A stretch of 64,000 nucleotides of DNA from Glandiceps talaboti (lineage: Eukaryota; Hemichordata; Enteropneusta; Spengelidae). The stretch lies in contig NC_135568.1 of assembly GCF_964340395.1 (NCBI RefSeq), positions 11,141,776 to 11,205,775 of the forward strand, in the 5' to 3' direction. The translations under genes were made by a program, and so were the position numbers. The notes beneath the pieces are model-generated. The model saw only the letters and a program-made list of their open reading frames with translations. It did not search any database and was not told where the DNA came from. How positions within the stretch are numbered: position 1 is the first letter of the stretch; each line of letters starts with the position of its first letter. Positions 1-10,336 of this stretch are shown here, piece by piece.

Positions 1-444
1 TTTAAGTCTATATATACATCCACACTACGGAGGATAAATATGGCCTACCGCCACCTAACAAGAGAATTACTGAAAACCTATATTATAGCTAGTATGAGAA
101 ATTTAAATTTGTAATTTTTGCACACATTGACTCTGGTACACAACCAATTATGTACAGAATACATTTTAATCATTATATGTTTTCATTAATTCTCAGCAAA
201 AGAAGCAAAAGTTTGTCGTTTGCAAAAAAAAAAAAAAAATTCAAGGTTTGCAATATTTTCATTTGAGTCTGTTCCTGAACAAAAATCCCTGGGTTGATTA
301 AACAGAAACTTAATCCTATGATTTCAATTTATTTCAACTTCTGAGGTGGAATTTGACACAGACAAGGAGTACTTGCTTAGAAAAGTCAACTTTTTATAGT
401 ATTCATGGCTAATGTTTCCCACATATATGTAGTCATGATTGTTG

Positions 445-742
445 AATGCTCAGAGTGGCTGGCTCGGAATCTGCAGGTTGCAGGTTCAAGCCTGGCCGCC
501 ATAATTCATTTCTGAATGGCTAGGTCCTTGGGCAAGATTTCAACCATTCTTGTGCCTCAGTCAACCTAGCTGTATAATTAGGGACCTGGTAGGATAGAGG
601 TTGCAATGTGAATACTTAATTCTATGTGCTTAGAGAGGTTGCAATGGATTGTATGCTCCCTGGGGAGATGAGAAAGTGCCAGGGGTAATAATTGTAAAGC
701 ACTTTCAGCACAGTTAAATAAACATCAACATTTACTATTATA
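445..742 (+). mobile_element. tRNA-derived SINE
   Basis: The head resembles a tRNA-type pol III promoter. An A-box-like TGGCTGGCTCGG lies near 456 and a B box GGTTCAAGCC at 483-492, the correct distance apart. A central part follows with TCCTTGGGCAAG...GTGCCTCAGTC...AGCTGTATAA...ACCTGG. This resembles the conserved core domains (Deu/Nin type) seen in SINEs of many marine invertebrates. The tail runs through TAAAGCACTTTCAGCACAG to TAAATAAACATC...TACTATTAT, similar to a LINE (L2/CR1-like) 3' end. The core-domain assignment is from memory and unchecked. I found no second copy in the window. Confidence 0.7.
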
Positions 743-1429
743 AAATTCACAAGCTATTTACAACAACTATCATACCAAAATTGATACAGAAAGTTCCACA
801 AAGGTTACAGTTGAATATCAAACACAAAATAAAAAAAATGTTGGCTAACTTTCCTGATACATGCATCTGTGAATATGTGACGAGGGTTCATGACTGGAAA
901 CCTGAGGCGTTTTACAGACGTCTTTCTCAGTGCAATATCATGAATTTTTCATCATGGCATAGATCGTGCATCTTTTAACAAAACCTATAATTTCCTGATC
1001 GATTATAGCTGCCTTTAATCATCCACTGAGTGGTAAGGTGGAGTTGCAACTTCATCAGCGTTCCTTGAGGCTACACATTATTCGTGCAATCTATTTGTTC
1101 CATTCATCAATACCCGGGCAGTTTCTAATTATCTCTACTGTTGTTAACACAATTGTACTTTCAATTACATGTCTTCAACCAAACTGGTGTGTAGATGTCG
1201 TACCGCAGCCAAAATTACACCAATTCATGACTGAACAAGCATCTCTTTAGTGTACAGGTTCAATTTGATGCAGTAATTTTCATGGTACAAACTTGTACCT
1301 GTACAAAAAATGATACCGTTTACCAGAAAGTAAACATCACGACACGGAATAATTTGGCTTGTACAATGACAATCAGAGACAATTTCTTTTTCTGAAGGAA
1401 ATATGATATGATGTTAGCTATTTATCTAT

Positions 1430-1960
1430 CAATTTTCTGCAGTTATGACAAAAATATCTAAAATAAACATTTTGATAATGTAATGCAGTACAGCTATGAT
1501 TTGCAAACTGCTGACTACAAATTGTATAGTCGGCGAGTCCCTGAGTTTTGCAGTGTAATTTGAAGACAAAATTATTCAAAATGTTAGATTCTGATAAATG
1601 TGACATTTGACTTTGTCTTATGACAAACTACAGCAAATGTTTAACAATTATTGACAAAAATCATCTAAATTTTACATTTTGATAAATGTGCTTTGTACAG
1701 TCATATATAATCAAGAATTTCATTATTCTAGTTTAAAGTAACTGCAGTTTAATTTTACAACAAATGATTTTATCTGTCGGTAAATGTACTTATATAGACA
1801 TTTGACTTTTAACAATAAAGTACAGACCAAGAACTTAATTTATAGTCTAAAATTTGAAATTATAATTCAAAGTTTAATTTTACAAAAAAATCATGTAAAA
1901 TGTATTTTATATTACGATAAATGTTGTATGATTTTGACTTACATACCAAATTCTTTGTAG
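1430..1960. repeat. Degenerate tandem array, about 110-150 bp unit
   Basis: Roughly four diverged copies share TGACAAAAAT(A/C)ATCTAAA, TTTTGATAAATGT and CATTTGACTTT blocks. Confidence 0.5.
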
Positions 1961-2559
1961 TTTGAGCTGAAGATTCACTGCCAAAGTTTACATGATAAAT
2001 ATGCATATGGTCTAACTTATGGTTTTGATTTTTAATAAATTAATTACAGTTTTTAATAATCTAATTACAAAATCACCCCGATTTACTTTTAGCAGACTAC
2101 AGATCAAGAACTTTGTAGTCCTGGTTTGATTTCATTGAAATCACTCCCATGAGATAAAAAAATTGTGTTTTATAACTTTAAACAAAAATTAACAAATTTT
2201 GAATTTGTACATTTTCTGTTCCTGAATAGTTTCCACTGAGAGCCTTCAGTGCATGTTCATTAAAAATAAAATTCATCTTTTATTGCTTAAAGTTTGAAAT
2301 GGTTTTTTAAAATCCTCGCATGTACACCAGTATGGAGTACGTTTAAATTTATAGAATCCATGAAATATTGACGATTACGTCTTCAGGTTAAATGATGAAA
2401 ATTTTAGACGATGTAGTCATTATAGAGACAAAGCAAAGCAGGCCGGAGTCAGCAAGTCTAGCTCTCCTAGTATATAAAGCCTTTGGTCTGTTTTTCGAAG
2501 TGATGTTAATGATGTACAATTGATATACCCCTACTGGTAATTCTTGCCTAAGACTTTAA

Positions 2560-2880
2560 ATACATGTAACAATGCCAATAAGGTCAGTTATCGAATGAAC
2601 TTTTACATGATTTCTGCAGATAAATTTTTTTTCCAGGTTTTAGTTGTGCAAACAAAAGTCACTTAAAAATCATATTTTGTAGTTTCAAAATGTTGATATT
2701 TTAGATTGTTTATGTGACAAATATGCCAATAAAATCAGTTGTCAAATGAACTATTACCATGATTTTGGTGGTTAAAATACATTTTGTATATCGTATTTCA
2801 GGCTATAATAGTTCAAACAACAGTGACTTAAATTTATACTTTTGAAATTTGTTGCACGGCTATGTGAAGAATTAAAGCTT
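2560..2880. repeat. Two-copy tandem duplication, about 150 bp
   Basis: AATGCCAATAAGGTCAGTTATC near 2570 recurs as ATGCCAATAAAATCAGTTGTC near 2724. Each copy is followed by the same TGAACT...ACATGATTT...CAAACAA(A/C)AGT(C/G)ACTTAAA succession. Confidence 0.65.
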
Positions 2881-2984
2881 TTACAACTCCTAAACATCAG
2901 GGTTTAGTTGGTTTATGTGTGATTCTGAAATCTTAGTCTGCAACACTTTTGATGGGCGTGATGAAATAGAGTATTCAAAGCAAC

Positions 2985-3640
2985 AAATGTCTTCTAATTA
3001 CTTGGCAAAGGAGATCTTAAAAAATCTCACCCTTTTTGTGTTTTTGTAACCTCATGTGGAACAATTACAGTCCTGATGAAAATAAATTCCTGGCAGCAGT
3101 TGCTTTACAATGAAATGGTGGAGGAGATTTCATAAAAGTATTTTTTTCTCTCTAGATTTCTGGAAACTCTTGTGGAACAATTTACAATCTCAGAAAACCG
3201 TGTTCTAGGCAATGGCTGTTTAACAATAACATGGTAGAGGAGATATTTTATAAAGAATCTTATCTTTTTCCATGTATCTACAAACTTCCTGTCGTACATG
3301 CTGGATGGTTTGGATGAAATGGTTTTCTTAGCAGCTCTTGACTAAGCTTGTTGTTACTAATTATCCCTCGTCTGTAAAAGCTAACAGCTTTTTTTCTTGA
3401 CAAACTTATCTCAGCACTTAGGTAGACATAGCAATTAAGATCACCTGGTTTGCCCTCACCTTAATGTACTTTAAGATTTCTGACGACACAGAAATTAAAA
3501 CTTGACACTTTTTGCTCCTTTACCTATAAAACCTTTACACTCCTGAAGAGACAGCATTAAAACTACTTCTGTTCTTTCCCCACTACTAAGAACAACTTGG
3601 ATAATTGTAACATTGTGCAAGTCTGTCTCATTACATGCAA
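2985..3640. repeat. Degenerate tandem array, about 115-125 bp unit
   Basis: GTGGAACAATTACAGTCCTGATG near 3055 recurs as GTGGAACAATTTACAATCTCAG near 3172, followed by matching GGCAGCAGTTGCTTTACAAT / GGCAATGGCTGTTTAACAAT blocks. Weaker copies continue to the right. Confidence 0.5.
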
Positions 3641-4924
3641 CCAGTTTAGTACACTGTCTTGTTAACTATTGTGAGACACTTGAAATTCTGGTCCGTCAAA
3701 ACTATCATAATACAACCAGCTTTAAGGTGTGTGACAACAAATTCAAAAGGGAAGCACTTGACATCGTGTTTGTTGAAATTTTAGTCACAATTAAAACCAA
3801 TTTATGCACTTATGCAAGACAAAACTTTAGAATGAGGATGTTTAAAAAACTGATGTTGCTGCTGAAATTTTGTCACGCCAATTAAATCTTTGAGCAGATC
3901 AAAATATCTGCTGAGGGGAAGAATGTTGAAAGCATTTAATACTCTGTTACAAACACAGTATGACAGAATCATGTTTTGATATTCTGAGCTTAAAATGGAT
4001 TTCTAAAGTTTTGGACTGATCAACTATTACAAAGTTTTATTCTTAAATCTTAACAAGAAAGCAATATTTTGAATCATTCAAGATTTGTCAATAAACATGA
4101 AATATCTAGACATGTAATCAAAGAGAGCACCATCTGTTTTGTTTAGTTTACATTTATTAAAATTGAAATTGAAGTCGAAGATTTTGGGATATTATGTAAC
4201 TATCCAGGGAGGACTTCTTATCAAGGGAAATATTTTAATCTACCTAATTGAGGACTTCCCTGGGCATCAAGCAAAAATATTGTCATTCTGAAGTGAAAAG
4301 ATCTGTACTTTTGATATATATACTGCATTGAGTATTGTACATCCATGGAGACAATTTTAACACCTAATTTTCAATTTATGGTCGAAAAAAATTGCATGAA
4401 TTTCATTAATTCTTGAGTTGATCAGTAACCTGACTTTAATTAGATTTCAAGATTTCAGAGAGATATTACAGGGAACGTTTTCAACACAAGGTGTGATTGA
4501 AAAATTCAATTTCCTTGCAATTTTTTTTTTGAGTGGGTTCTCGCTTACAAAACTGTAGCTATCATACCCTTCGATGCATCCTAGCTGTACGGGCAAATTA
4601 CTTGTGACTTTGGGGGAAAATTCTTATCACCGTTTTCTACTCAGAACCCTAGAAATTGAGGAGATATTTATCTTTATTCATTTGAATTCGTCGGTTAGCA
4701 TTAAAAGAAGCCGCTTCATTACCTGTTCTAGCCAGGAGGAAAATAGATTTATTTTGAGGATTCCAAAAAAAAAGGCCACCTACTAAACGACTGCTATTGT
4801 ATTACTTATGGGGCTTATGTATCAACCTACAGCTCTTATTTGTTGATACCTACAGCTGTGTTGGCTGACATATTGGATTTTTATAACAACAGAAGACGTT
4901 TCCTTTCCAACTTTGGATTCTCCA

Positions 4925-5245
4925 GAATTGGTATTTGAACAACACAAGCTTCGACGCTACAGAACTAAATTACATATTATTAGACTTTTACATTACAGGA
5001 TAGATATTTGCATAACACAAGCTTTGGCATTACAAAACTGATATTTGAATAATGCAAGCTTTGATGTCAAGAATAAAACATGCCAAAAATTGACAGCTGT
5101 GCAAAAACTACTGGGTAGTTGAAATCGATTTTGGAGGTAGAACTGATATTTGATTTACATAAACTTTGATGTTATGAACAAATATTTGCATAACACTATC
5201 TTTGGCACTACAGTATTGATATTTGAATGACACAAGATATTGAAC
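4925..5245. repeat. Degenerate tandem array, about 60 bp unit
   Basis: The phrase GATATTTG(C/A)ATAACACAAGCTTTGG(C/A) repeats at least five times with drift (near 4932, 5003, 5041, 5150, 5218). Confidence 0.6.
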
Positions 5246-5451
5246 AGCTGATTGCAAATTGAATCATGCACTGTCATGTCTACTGCTAACTTATTCTGAC
5301 AGAGCTCACTTCTCATAGTTTGCTAAACCCATCTCTGTCTCTGAAGAAACACAAAAATTTAGAAATGACCACATTTCAGTGAAGAAGAAAGGCTCAATAT
5401 TTGTTCCTTATTTTTCACATTTTTCAAACAAGACAGACATATTTTAATAAC

Positions 5452-5464
5452 TCAATTTTGATAA
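5452..5464. repeat. Target-site duplication of the LINE, left copy
   Basis: TCAATTTTGATAA at the 3' end of the element matches positions 10440-10452 without a mismatch. Confidence 0.85.
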
Positions 5465-5472
5465 GTGGTCTA

Positions 5473-5478
5473 TTTATT
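5473..5478 (-). terminator. AATAAA signal at the LINE 3' end
   Basis: AATAAA on the minus strand lies 8 nt before the 3' end defined by the target-site duplication. It fits the role of the element's polyadenylation signal. Confidence 0.5.
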
Positions 5479-5489
5479 CCGTATTCAGA

Positions 5490-5500
5490 GGCCATCGGCC
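5490..5500 (-). other. 3'-terminal hairpin of the LINE
   Basis: GGCC-GAT-GGCC folds into a four-pair GC stem with a three-base loop, 25 nt from the element's 3' end. Elements of this type often end in a stem-loop recognised by their own reverse transcriptase; the role here is inferred. Confidence 0.45.
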
Positions 5501-5557
5501 CAAAGATACAATATACCAATATTACAGTAAAGCAGTATTGAAAAGGCAATGAAACTG

Positions 5558-8500
5558 TTACATAACACTGTTAACTTCTTTATGTAGTTTCATGGCATGA
5601 AATAAGAATACTGCGAGACGTTGTAGTGTATCTACATTGTTAGAAGAAAGTAAATCGACAAAGTTCTGTACAGACGGAGGATCAAAGTAAAATCTAGAAA
5701 TATATTTTTCCCTATAATGATTGAAAAATGAACATACTAATAAAAAATGATATTCGTCTTCGACTTCATTTGAATCGCACAATAAACATATTCTCTGGTT
5801 TCTTTCAATGCCGTGTTTTCTGTCTGTCTCTATGCGCAGGAAATGTGACGAACAGCGAAACCTAGCAAGCATTTGCCTATGACTAGAAATGTTGATTGAC
5901 CGTAAGTATCTTTCCGGCTCCAAAGAAAATTTGTACTCACGATACAAAGACAACTTATCAAGGGAACACACTTCACTGTACCATTGGGAAAACAAAACCT
6001 TTCTGAATTTCTCGACAAATATAAACAAAAACTTATCAACATTTCTCACTGTTTGAGATTCCCAAAACTCATGTAGATTACAAGTAAATAAAAGGTTCTT
6101 TATGTCATTTACCCAAGTTTTCCTGGCTCTTTCCCCGGATTCTTCAATAATGTATAACATATTGTAACATTTCTTCGGATATCTATATGATGGCATGTTC
6201 AAAATTTTAGCCCAATATTTCATACAACGCTTGGCAGTATACAAGAAAACTGGGTAACGACCGCATTCGCCTAATACTGTTACATTTGGTGCATTAGTGG
6301 AAACTCCTAGAAATGTACGACAGGCTAGGTATTGAATTCTCTCAATGCATTCATGCCTCTGAAATCCCCATACCTCTGACCCATATGTCAGTATCGGTAA
6401 AATCTTAGTATCAAAAATTTTAAAAAAGACTGCAAAAGGTAACATTCCTGTCTTTCTTGCAGCCCTAGCTACAGAAAAGAAAGCTTTCCTTGCTTGTTGG
6501 GCCAAAGTTTTTGTTGCAGTTGACCAACATAAACGACATGAAAAGACAATCCCCAAATACTTGTAATATGAAACTACTTCAACATGTTTTCCTTCGAAAA
6601 ACCATTTCTCTGTTTTTGATAGTCTACCACCCGCTTTGAATACAACCACTTTCGTTTTTGTTAAATTTACAGAAAGTTTCCACAACTTACAATGTGAACT
6701 CAAGTTATCAAACAAACATTGCAAACCAATAACTGAGTCGGAAATAAGTGCAATATCATCTGCAAATAATAAACAGAAAATTTCCACCAAATCCGGGAAG
6801 AGTTGTATACCACGTCTGCCACAAGTATGAAGTTTGGTCGATAATTCATTAATGAAAAAAGAAAACAGAAACGGACTTAGCATGCATCCTTGTCGAACCC
6901 CTATTGGGCAATCAAAGTAATCAGTTAGTTTGTCCTTGGTACGCACACGTGATTTGACATCCTTGTAAATAGCATGGAGTATATTAAACATTTTACCCCG
7001 TACACCACCCTTTAGAATGACATACCACAATCGTTTACGTTCAACAGTGTCGAAAGCCTTGGAAAAGTCGACGAAAGCACAGTAGAACTTGCCTCGCTTT
7101 CTGGAGAGGTATTTCTGTATGACTGATTGTAAAATAAATATGTTATCAACTGTTGAATATCCTCGTCTAAAACCTGCTTGTCCCTCATCTATCTTTCCAA
7201 GTGCTTCCGACCAGAACATGAGACGATTATTCAGAATTGACGTGAAAAGCTTGCTAAAAATACTAAGCAAAGCTATACCACGAAAGTTGTCTGGAGAATC
7301 AGTTGGACCCTTTTTATGAAGAGGGACAATAATTGCTTTAGACCAGTTCTTTGGGATGGTTCCTGTATCGAATAATTTATTGAAGAGGGCATTTAAGTAG
7401 GGAACAAAAAAATATTGAGTAGATTTAAAAAATTCACCTAGAATGCCATCAGGTCCAGCTGATTTCCCTGGTTTCAACTTGCGTATAGCTTCAAAAATTT
7501 CTTCGTTAGTAATAGGACTGTTTAATATGTTCCAATCAATATCTAGGTTAACTGAATAATTATCTGAAGAATCTAACATCTCGCTCAATTCGTCAGACAT
7601 AGCAAAATCATCCTGACTTGAAAGATCATGGGAAAATAATTTACTAAAATATGCAAACCATTCTTCAGAACTAATTGTATAATTTGATATTGGATTTACA
7701 GAAATCAATCGTTTCAAAGTCCACCAAAAGGATTTGGAATCGGGAAGGCTTGTTTCTAGTGATGATTTAACCGAATCAAAATAACTACGCTTTTTATCAC
7801 GGAAAATGTTTTTGAAATGCCGTTTCGCTTCTTTGTATTCATGAAGTAACGTGGTATCATTTTGGCGTCGAAAACGTTTCAATATATCATACTTATGTTC
7901 TTTCAATCTTTGACATTCGTTGTCGTACCAAGGAGGTTGTTTATGTCGACGAGTGTTCGTACATATACGTTTGATCATACCACAATGCGCAGCAGATGAC
8001 ATAAACGTGTCTCTTAACTCATCACAGAAACTACTGGGATCTGCACCTGGATCTTCAATAATACTATTTAAATTAGTCGTACGAACTTGGTACTTAAAGT
8101 GTTCTGAAAAAGAGAGCGACTTCTTACTGGACCAAACACATTTGACAACGTTACAACTGCCTTTCTTTGCCCTTTGACTTGCTAGACAGTTTGATCCGAT
8201 ACTGAAAGACATTGGAAAATGGTCTGATTCTGTTCTTAACACGATAGAAAAAGAATTTATTTTAGCAAAAAGTGGAGACGAGACAATAGTGTAATCAACT
8301 ACACTGGTTCCTGCATTTGCGGTGCAAGTGAATTCACCTTGATTTGCATCCTCACCTGTTCTACCATTTAGAATATGTAAATTAAAACTATAACACAAAG
8401 ACAAAAGCGAACGACCAAAACTATTTAACTCTTTGTCCTTTGACACCCTTGGTAAATTAAAATGGTCTTTAGCGTACACGACAGTATCATCTATAACATG

Positions 8501-9040
8501 CGTAGTTTCATCATCGATAATAAAGTCACGTTCTACACCTGTACGTGCATTCAGATCCCCCGTGATAACCACGTACACGTCGGGTATTTTTACTAATATG
8601 TTTAACAACTCATTTTCAAGTAATTCAATACCATTTCTGGTTGACAAGGAGTCATAAATAGTTGAGTATTGAGGAGATATGTATGTAGTACATAAGAGTA
8701 AATCTTTCTCTAGACCAAATACTACACCTTCAATTAAAAGAAATATACAATCGTGCAAATCACAATTGATACGACGGACCTTATCCACTAAATTGTTACG
8801 AACAATCGTGTATACTCCACCAGGATATCTACCTCGATTTGATCTCCTCTGTCGCACTGAACTAAAAGATTTAAATCCAGGAAAATATTCATCAAAAAGT
8901 TTTTCTCCACCCGCCCATGTCTCGACGAAAGAAATAATATCGAATTCCAAAATAAAGTTAGCAAAGTCGAATGACAAGAACTTATTCTTTAAACCTTGGA
9001 TATTCCAAGTTAAGAATGAAATTGGGCCGCGGCCGATGTC
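5558..9040 (-). CDS. LINE ORF2: endonuclease / reverse transcriptase
   Basis: The frame has 1,160 sense codons after the ORF1 stop. Numbering from the first codon after UAG, the APE endonuclease begins at once with LTWNIQG (N13). It continues with VETW (E40), GDLNA (D162, N164), SVVDY (D249) and SDH (D273, H274). The reverse transcriptase follows: KPGKSAGPDG, AGFRRGYSTVDNIF, motif A FVDFSKAF (D658), motif B GVRQGCMLSPFLF, motif C FADD (D761, D762) and YLGI. Near the C-terminus is a Cys/His cluster (C1085, C1088, H1098, C1103). All key catalytic residues are present, so the enzyme looks functional. Notably, the first AUG codon is M277, inside the endonuclease after its SDH motif. Initiation at an upstream AUG is impossible; see ORF1 for the in-frame UAG. 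Confidence 0.95.
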   Translation of the reverse strand, partial: DIGRGPISFLTWNIQGLKNKFLSFDFANFILEFDIISFVETWAGGEKLFDEYFPGFKSFSSVRQRRSNRGRYPGGVYTIVRNNLVDKVRRINCDLHDCIFLLIEGVVFGLEKDLLLCTTYISPQYSTIYDSLSTRNGIELLENELLNILVKIPDVYVVITGDLNARTGVERDFIIDDETTHVIDDTVVYAKDHFNLPRVSKDKELNSFGRSLLSLCYSFNLHILNGRTGEDANQGEFTCTANAGTSVVDYTIVSSPLFAKINSFSIVLRTESDHFPMSFSIGSNCLASQRAKKGSCNVVKCVWSSKKSLSFSEHFKYQVRTTNLNSIIEDPGADPSSFCDELRDTFMSSAAHCGMIKRICTNTRRHKQPPWYDNECQRLKEHKYDILKRFRRQNDTTLLHEYKEAKRHFKNIFRDKKRSYFDSVKSSLETSLPDSKSFWWTLKRLISVNPISNYTISSEEWFAYFSKLFSHDLSSQDDFAMSDELSEMLDSSDNYSVNLDIDWNILNSPITNEEIFEAIRKLKPGKSAGPDGILGEFFKSTQYFFVPYLNALFNKLFDTGTIPKNWSKAIIVPLHKKGPTDSPDNFRGIALLSIFSKLFTSILNNRLMFWSEALGKIDEGQAGFRRGYSTVDNIFILQSVIQKYLSRKRGKFYCAFVDFSKAFDTVERKRLWYVILKGGVRGKMFNILHAIYKDVKSRVRTKDKLTDYFDCPIGVRQGCMLSPFLFSFFINELSTKLHTCGRRGIQLFPDLVEIFCLLFADDIALISDSVIGLQCLFDNLSSHCKLWKLSVNLTKTKVVVFKAGGRLSKTEKWFFEGKHVEVVSYYKYLGIVFSCRLCWSTATKTLAQQARKAFFSVARAARKTGMLPFAVFFKIFDTKILPILTYGSEVWGFQRHECIERIQYLACRTFLGVSTNAPNVTVLGECGRYPVFLYTAKRCMKYWAKILNMPSYRYPKKCYNMLYIIEESGERARKTWVNDIKNLLFTCNLHEFWESQTVRNVDKFLFIFVEKFRKVLFSQWYSEVCSLDKLSLYREYKFSLEPERYLRSINISSHRQMLARFRCSSHFLRIETDRKHGIERNQRICLLCDSNEVEDEYHFLLVCSFFNHYREKYISRFYFDPPSVQNFVDLLSSNNVDTLQRLAVFLFHAMKLHKEVNSVM

Positions 9041-9043
9041 CTA
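9041..9043 (-). other. In-frame UAG separating ORF1 and ORF2
   Basis: The stop codon is read as ACT TCT GAA TAG GAC ATC GGC CGC GGC CCA, with ORF2 continuing in the same frame. A self-complementary GC decamer (GGCCGCGGCC) lies six bases after it. This arrangement is what stop-codon readthrough would need, but a single recent mutation in a once-continuous frame would look the same. Confidence 0.6.
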
Positions 9044-10336
9044 TTCAGAAGTTAACGAGTCTTGCAAGTTGATACGGCTCTGGAGTCTAGTTCTTGGTTT
9101 CTGTTTCGTGCGCGTTTGTTGCTCGATTTGTTGCTGGTTTTTGGTGACATCTGTCTCAGTTCCTACTAGCTGTGTGCTTGAGGTGGCTCTTCCTTCTGTT
9201 ACGACCAATTTTCCATTTTTATAGTACGCCGTTTTGCCATCACGTTTGTGCATGGCGAGAGTTTTTCGTTGGCGTTTAGTTAGGTCATTGCCTATACCAA
9301 TGTGCACCTTCCTCAGCTCTTCCCGTGCCCCTAGTGCTAATAACTTGTCATCCCAATGATGGAATTTTGCTATCATGGGACGCGGCTTTCCAGACCAATG
9401 TGCTGCAATACGATGGGCACGCACAATATCTCTACTTTGCCATTGCTTATTTCGTACATTTTGATTCAAAATCTTTATGACTTTGTCTTTACAAGCCTCA
9501 AAGGACTCGCTCTGATTCTCGTCAATTCCATAAAATATTATATTGTCCCTTCTTGAAAAAGCTTCTAACTTGTCGGTGTCGTCCTCTAGTTGTTCTAGGC
9601 GGTCGATAACTTCGTCAAGTTTGTCATTTACGGCGCAAGTGTCTAATTCGGCGATGTGCTGAGATTCTTTCAGCTCATTTACTTCGTCATTTAACTTGTT
9701 CACAGAGTCCTTGATTGACACAAGATCCTGACTCAACTTTGCATAGTTCTCTGACAGTTGTTTTTGTGTGGTTTTCAGTTCTAGAAGTTCTTCTCTAATT
9801 TGGGTACTTGACTTTTTGATTTCACCTGTAAGATCAGCCTTTAATGACTCCAAGGCTTTGATGATATCCTTCTCTGGGCCAGGATTTAGCTCTATATCTC
9901 CACATAGTTGTAGTAATCGATAAACAAAGTGATTGCCAACCGAATGAATGACATCTTTAGAACCAGCAATTGCTGACATACCATAACATGCAGACACCTG
10001 GTCGTGTGCTATGTCGGCTGAAATCATTTTGGCCAGAAACGAATTTTCACAAATTGTTGATAAATTCTGGATACATGTATTCGCATCTTGTACTAGGCAT
10101 ATCCTATTTGTAGTTTCCAACCAATTGAAGGAAAAGTCGACAGAAAAAACCACTAGATTACCTCCAGCTATGGTGATACCACAGACGACGAGGCATGCCA
10201 CCAGCCTGTACAGTAGCTCATTACCATATGTCCACGTTGAGTATGGGTTGTACGATTTAACGTCAATGTTCTTCCAGTGTTTTGGGGCCACAAAACAGCC
10301 AATTTGGCATCTCCAAACTTCGAGGCCCACCCCCAT
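9041..10336 (-). CDS. LINE ORF1: RNA-binding protein with 2A ribosome-skipping motif
   Basis: This 431-residue protein starts at an ATG in a strong context (A at -3, G at +4). Residues 40-75 form a hydrophobic stretch that could be a signal or membrane segment. Residues 146-154 are GDIELNPGP, a match to the 2A consensus D-(V/I)-E-x-N-P-G-P, at which the ribosome fails to form the Gly-Pro bond. The product would be cut into a leader of about 153 residues and an ORF1 core starting at P154. The core has a long coiled coil (about 160-255). An L1-ORF1p-like (Transposase_22) RNA-binding domain follows, from FSRRDNIIFYGI through RAHRI, KFHHWDDK and the lysine-rich C-terminal part (TAYYKNGKLVV). The frame is intact and ends at the UAG shared with ORF2. 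The core is expected to coat element RNA. Confidence 0.93.
   Translation of the reverse strand: MGVGLEVWRCQIGCFVAPKHWKNIDVKSYNPYSTWTYGNELLYRLVACLVVCGITIAGGNLVVFSVDFSFNWLETTNRICLVQDANTCIQNLSTICENSFLAKMISADIAHDQVSACYGMSAIAGSKDVIHSVGNHFVYRLLQLCGDIELNPGPEKDIIKALESLKADLTGEIKKSSTQIREELLELKTTQKQLSENYAKLSQDLVSIKDSVNKLNDEVNELKESQHIAELDTCAVNDKLDEVIDRLEQLEDDTDKLEAFSRRDNIIFYGIDENQSESFEACKDKVIKILNQNVRNKQWQSRDIVRAHRIAAHWSGKPRPMIAKFHHWDDKLLALGAREELRKVHIGIGNDLTKRQRKTLAMHKRDGKTAYYKNGKLVVTEGRATSSTQLVGTETDVTKNQQQIEQQTRTKQKPRTRLQSRINLQDSLTSE
9875..9901 (-). other. 2A ribosome-skipping site in ORF1
   Basis: GDIELNPGP is preceded by a leucine-rich RLLQLC, the usual upstream helix of 2A-like sequences. 2A sequences are known in some non-LTR retrotransposons of sea urchins and other invertebrates, so the motif is expected for such elements. 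Skipping activity itself is not shown by sequence. Confidence 0.85.

Larger units (their letters stand above)
1..5451. other. Intronic sequence left of the LINE
   Basis: No coding exon is recognised. The stretch holds a SINE (445-742) and several degenerate tandem arrays (1430-1960, 2560-2880, 2985-3640, 4925-5245). The open frames here are short and show no family features. Confidence 0.6.

Noticed and set aside
483-492. A functional tRNA gene at the B box
   Set aside because: No cloverleaf can be completed and the sequence continues into a SINE body.
8679-9224. Long plus-strand frames opposite the LINE ORFs
   Set aside because: They are antisense shadows of the retrotransposon coding sequence.
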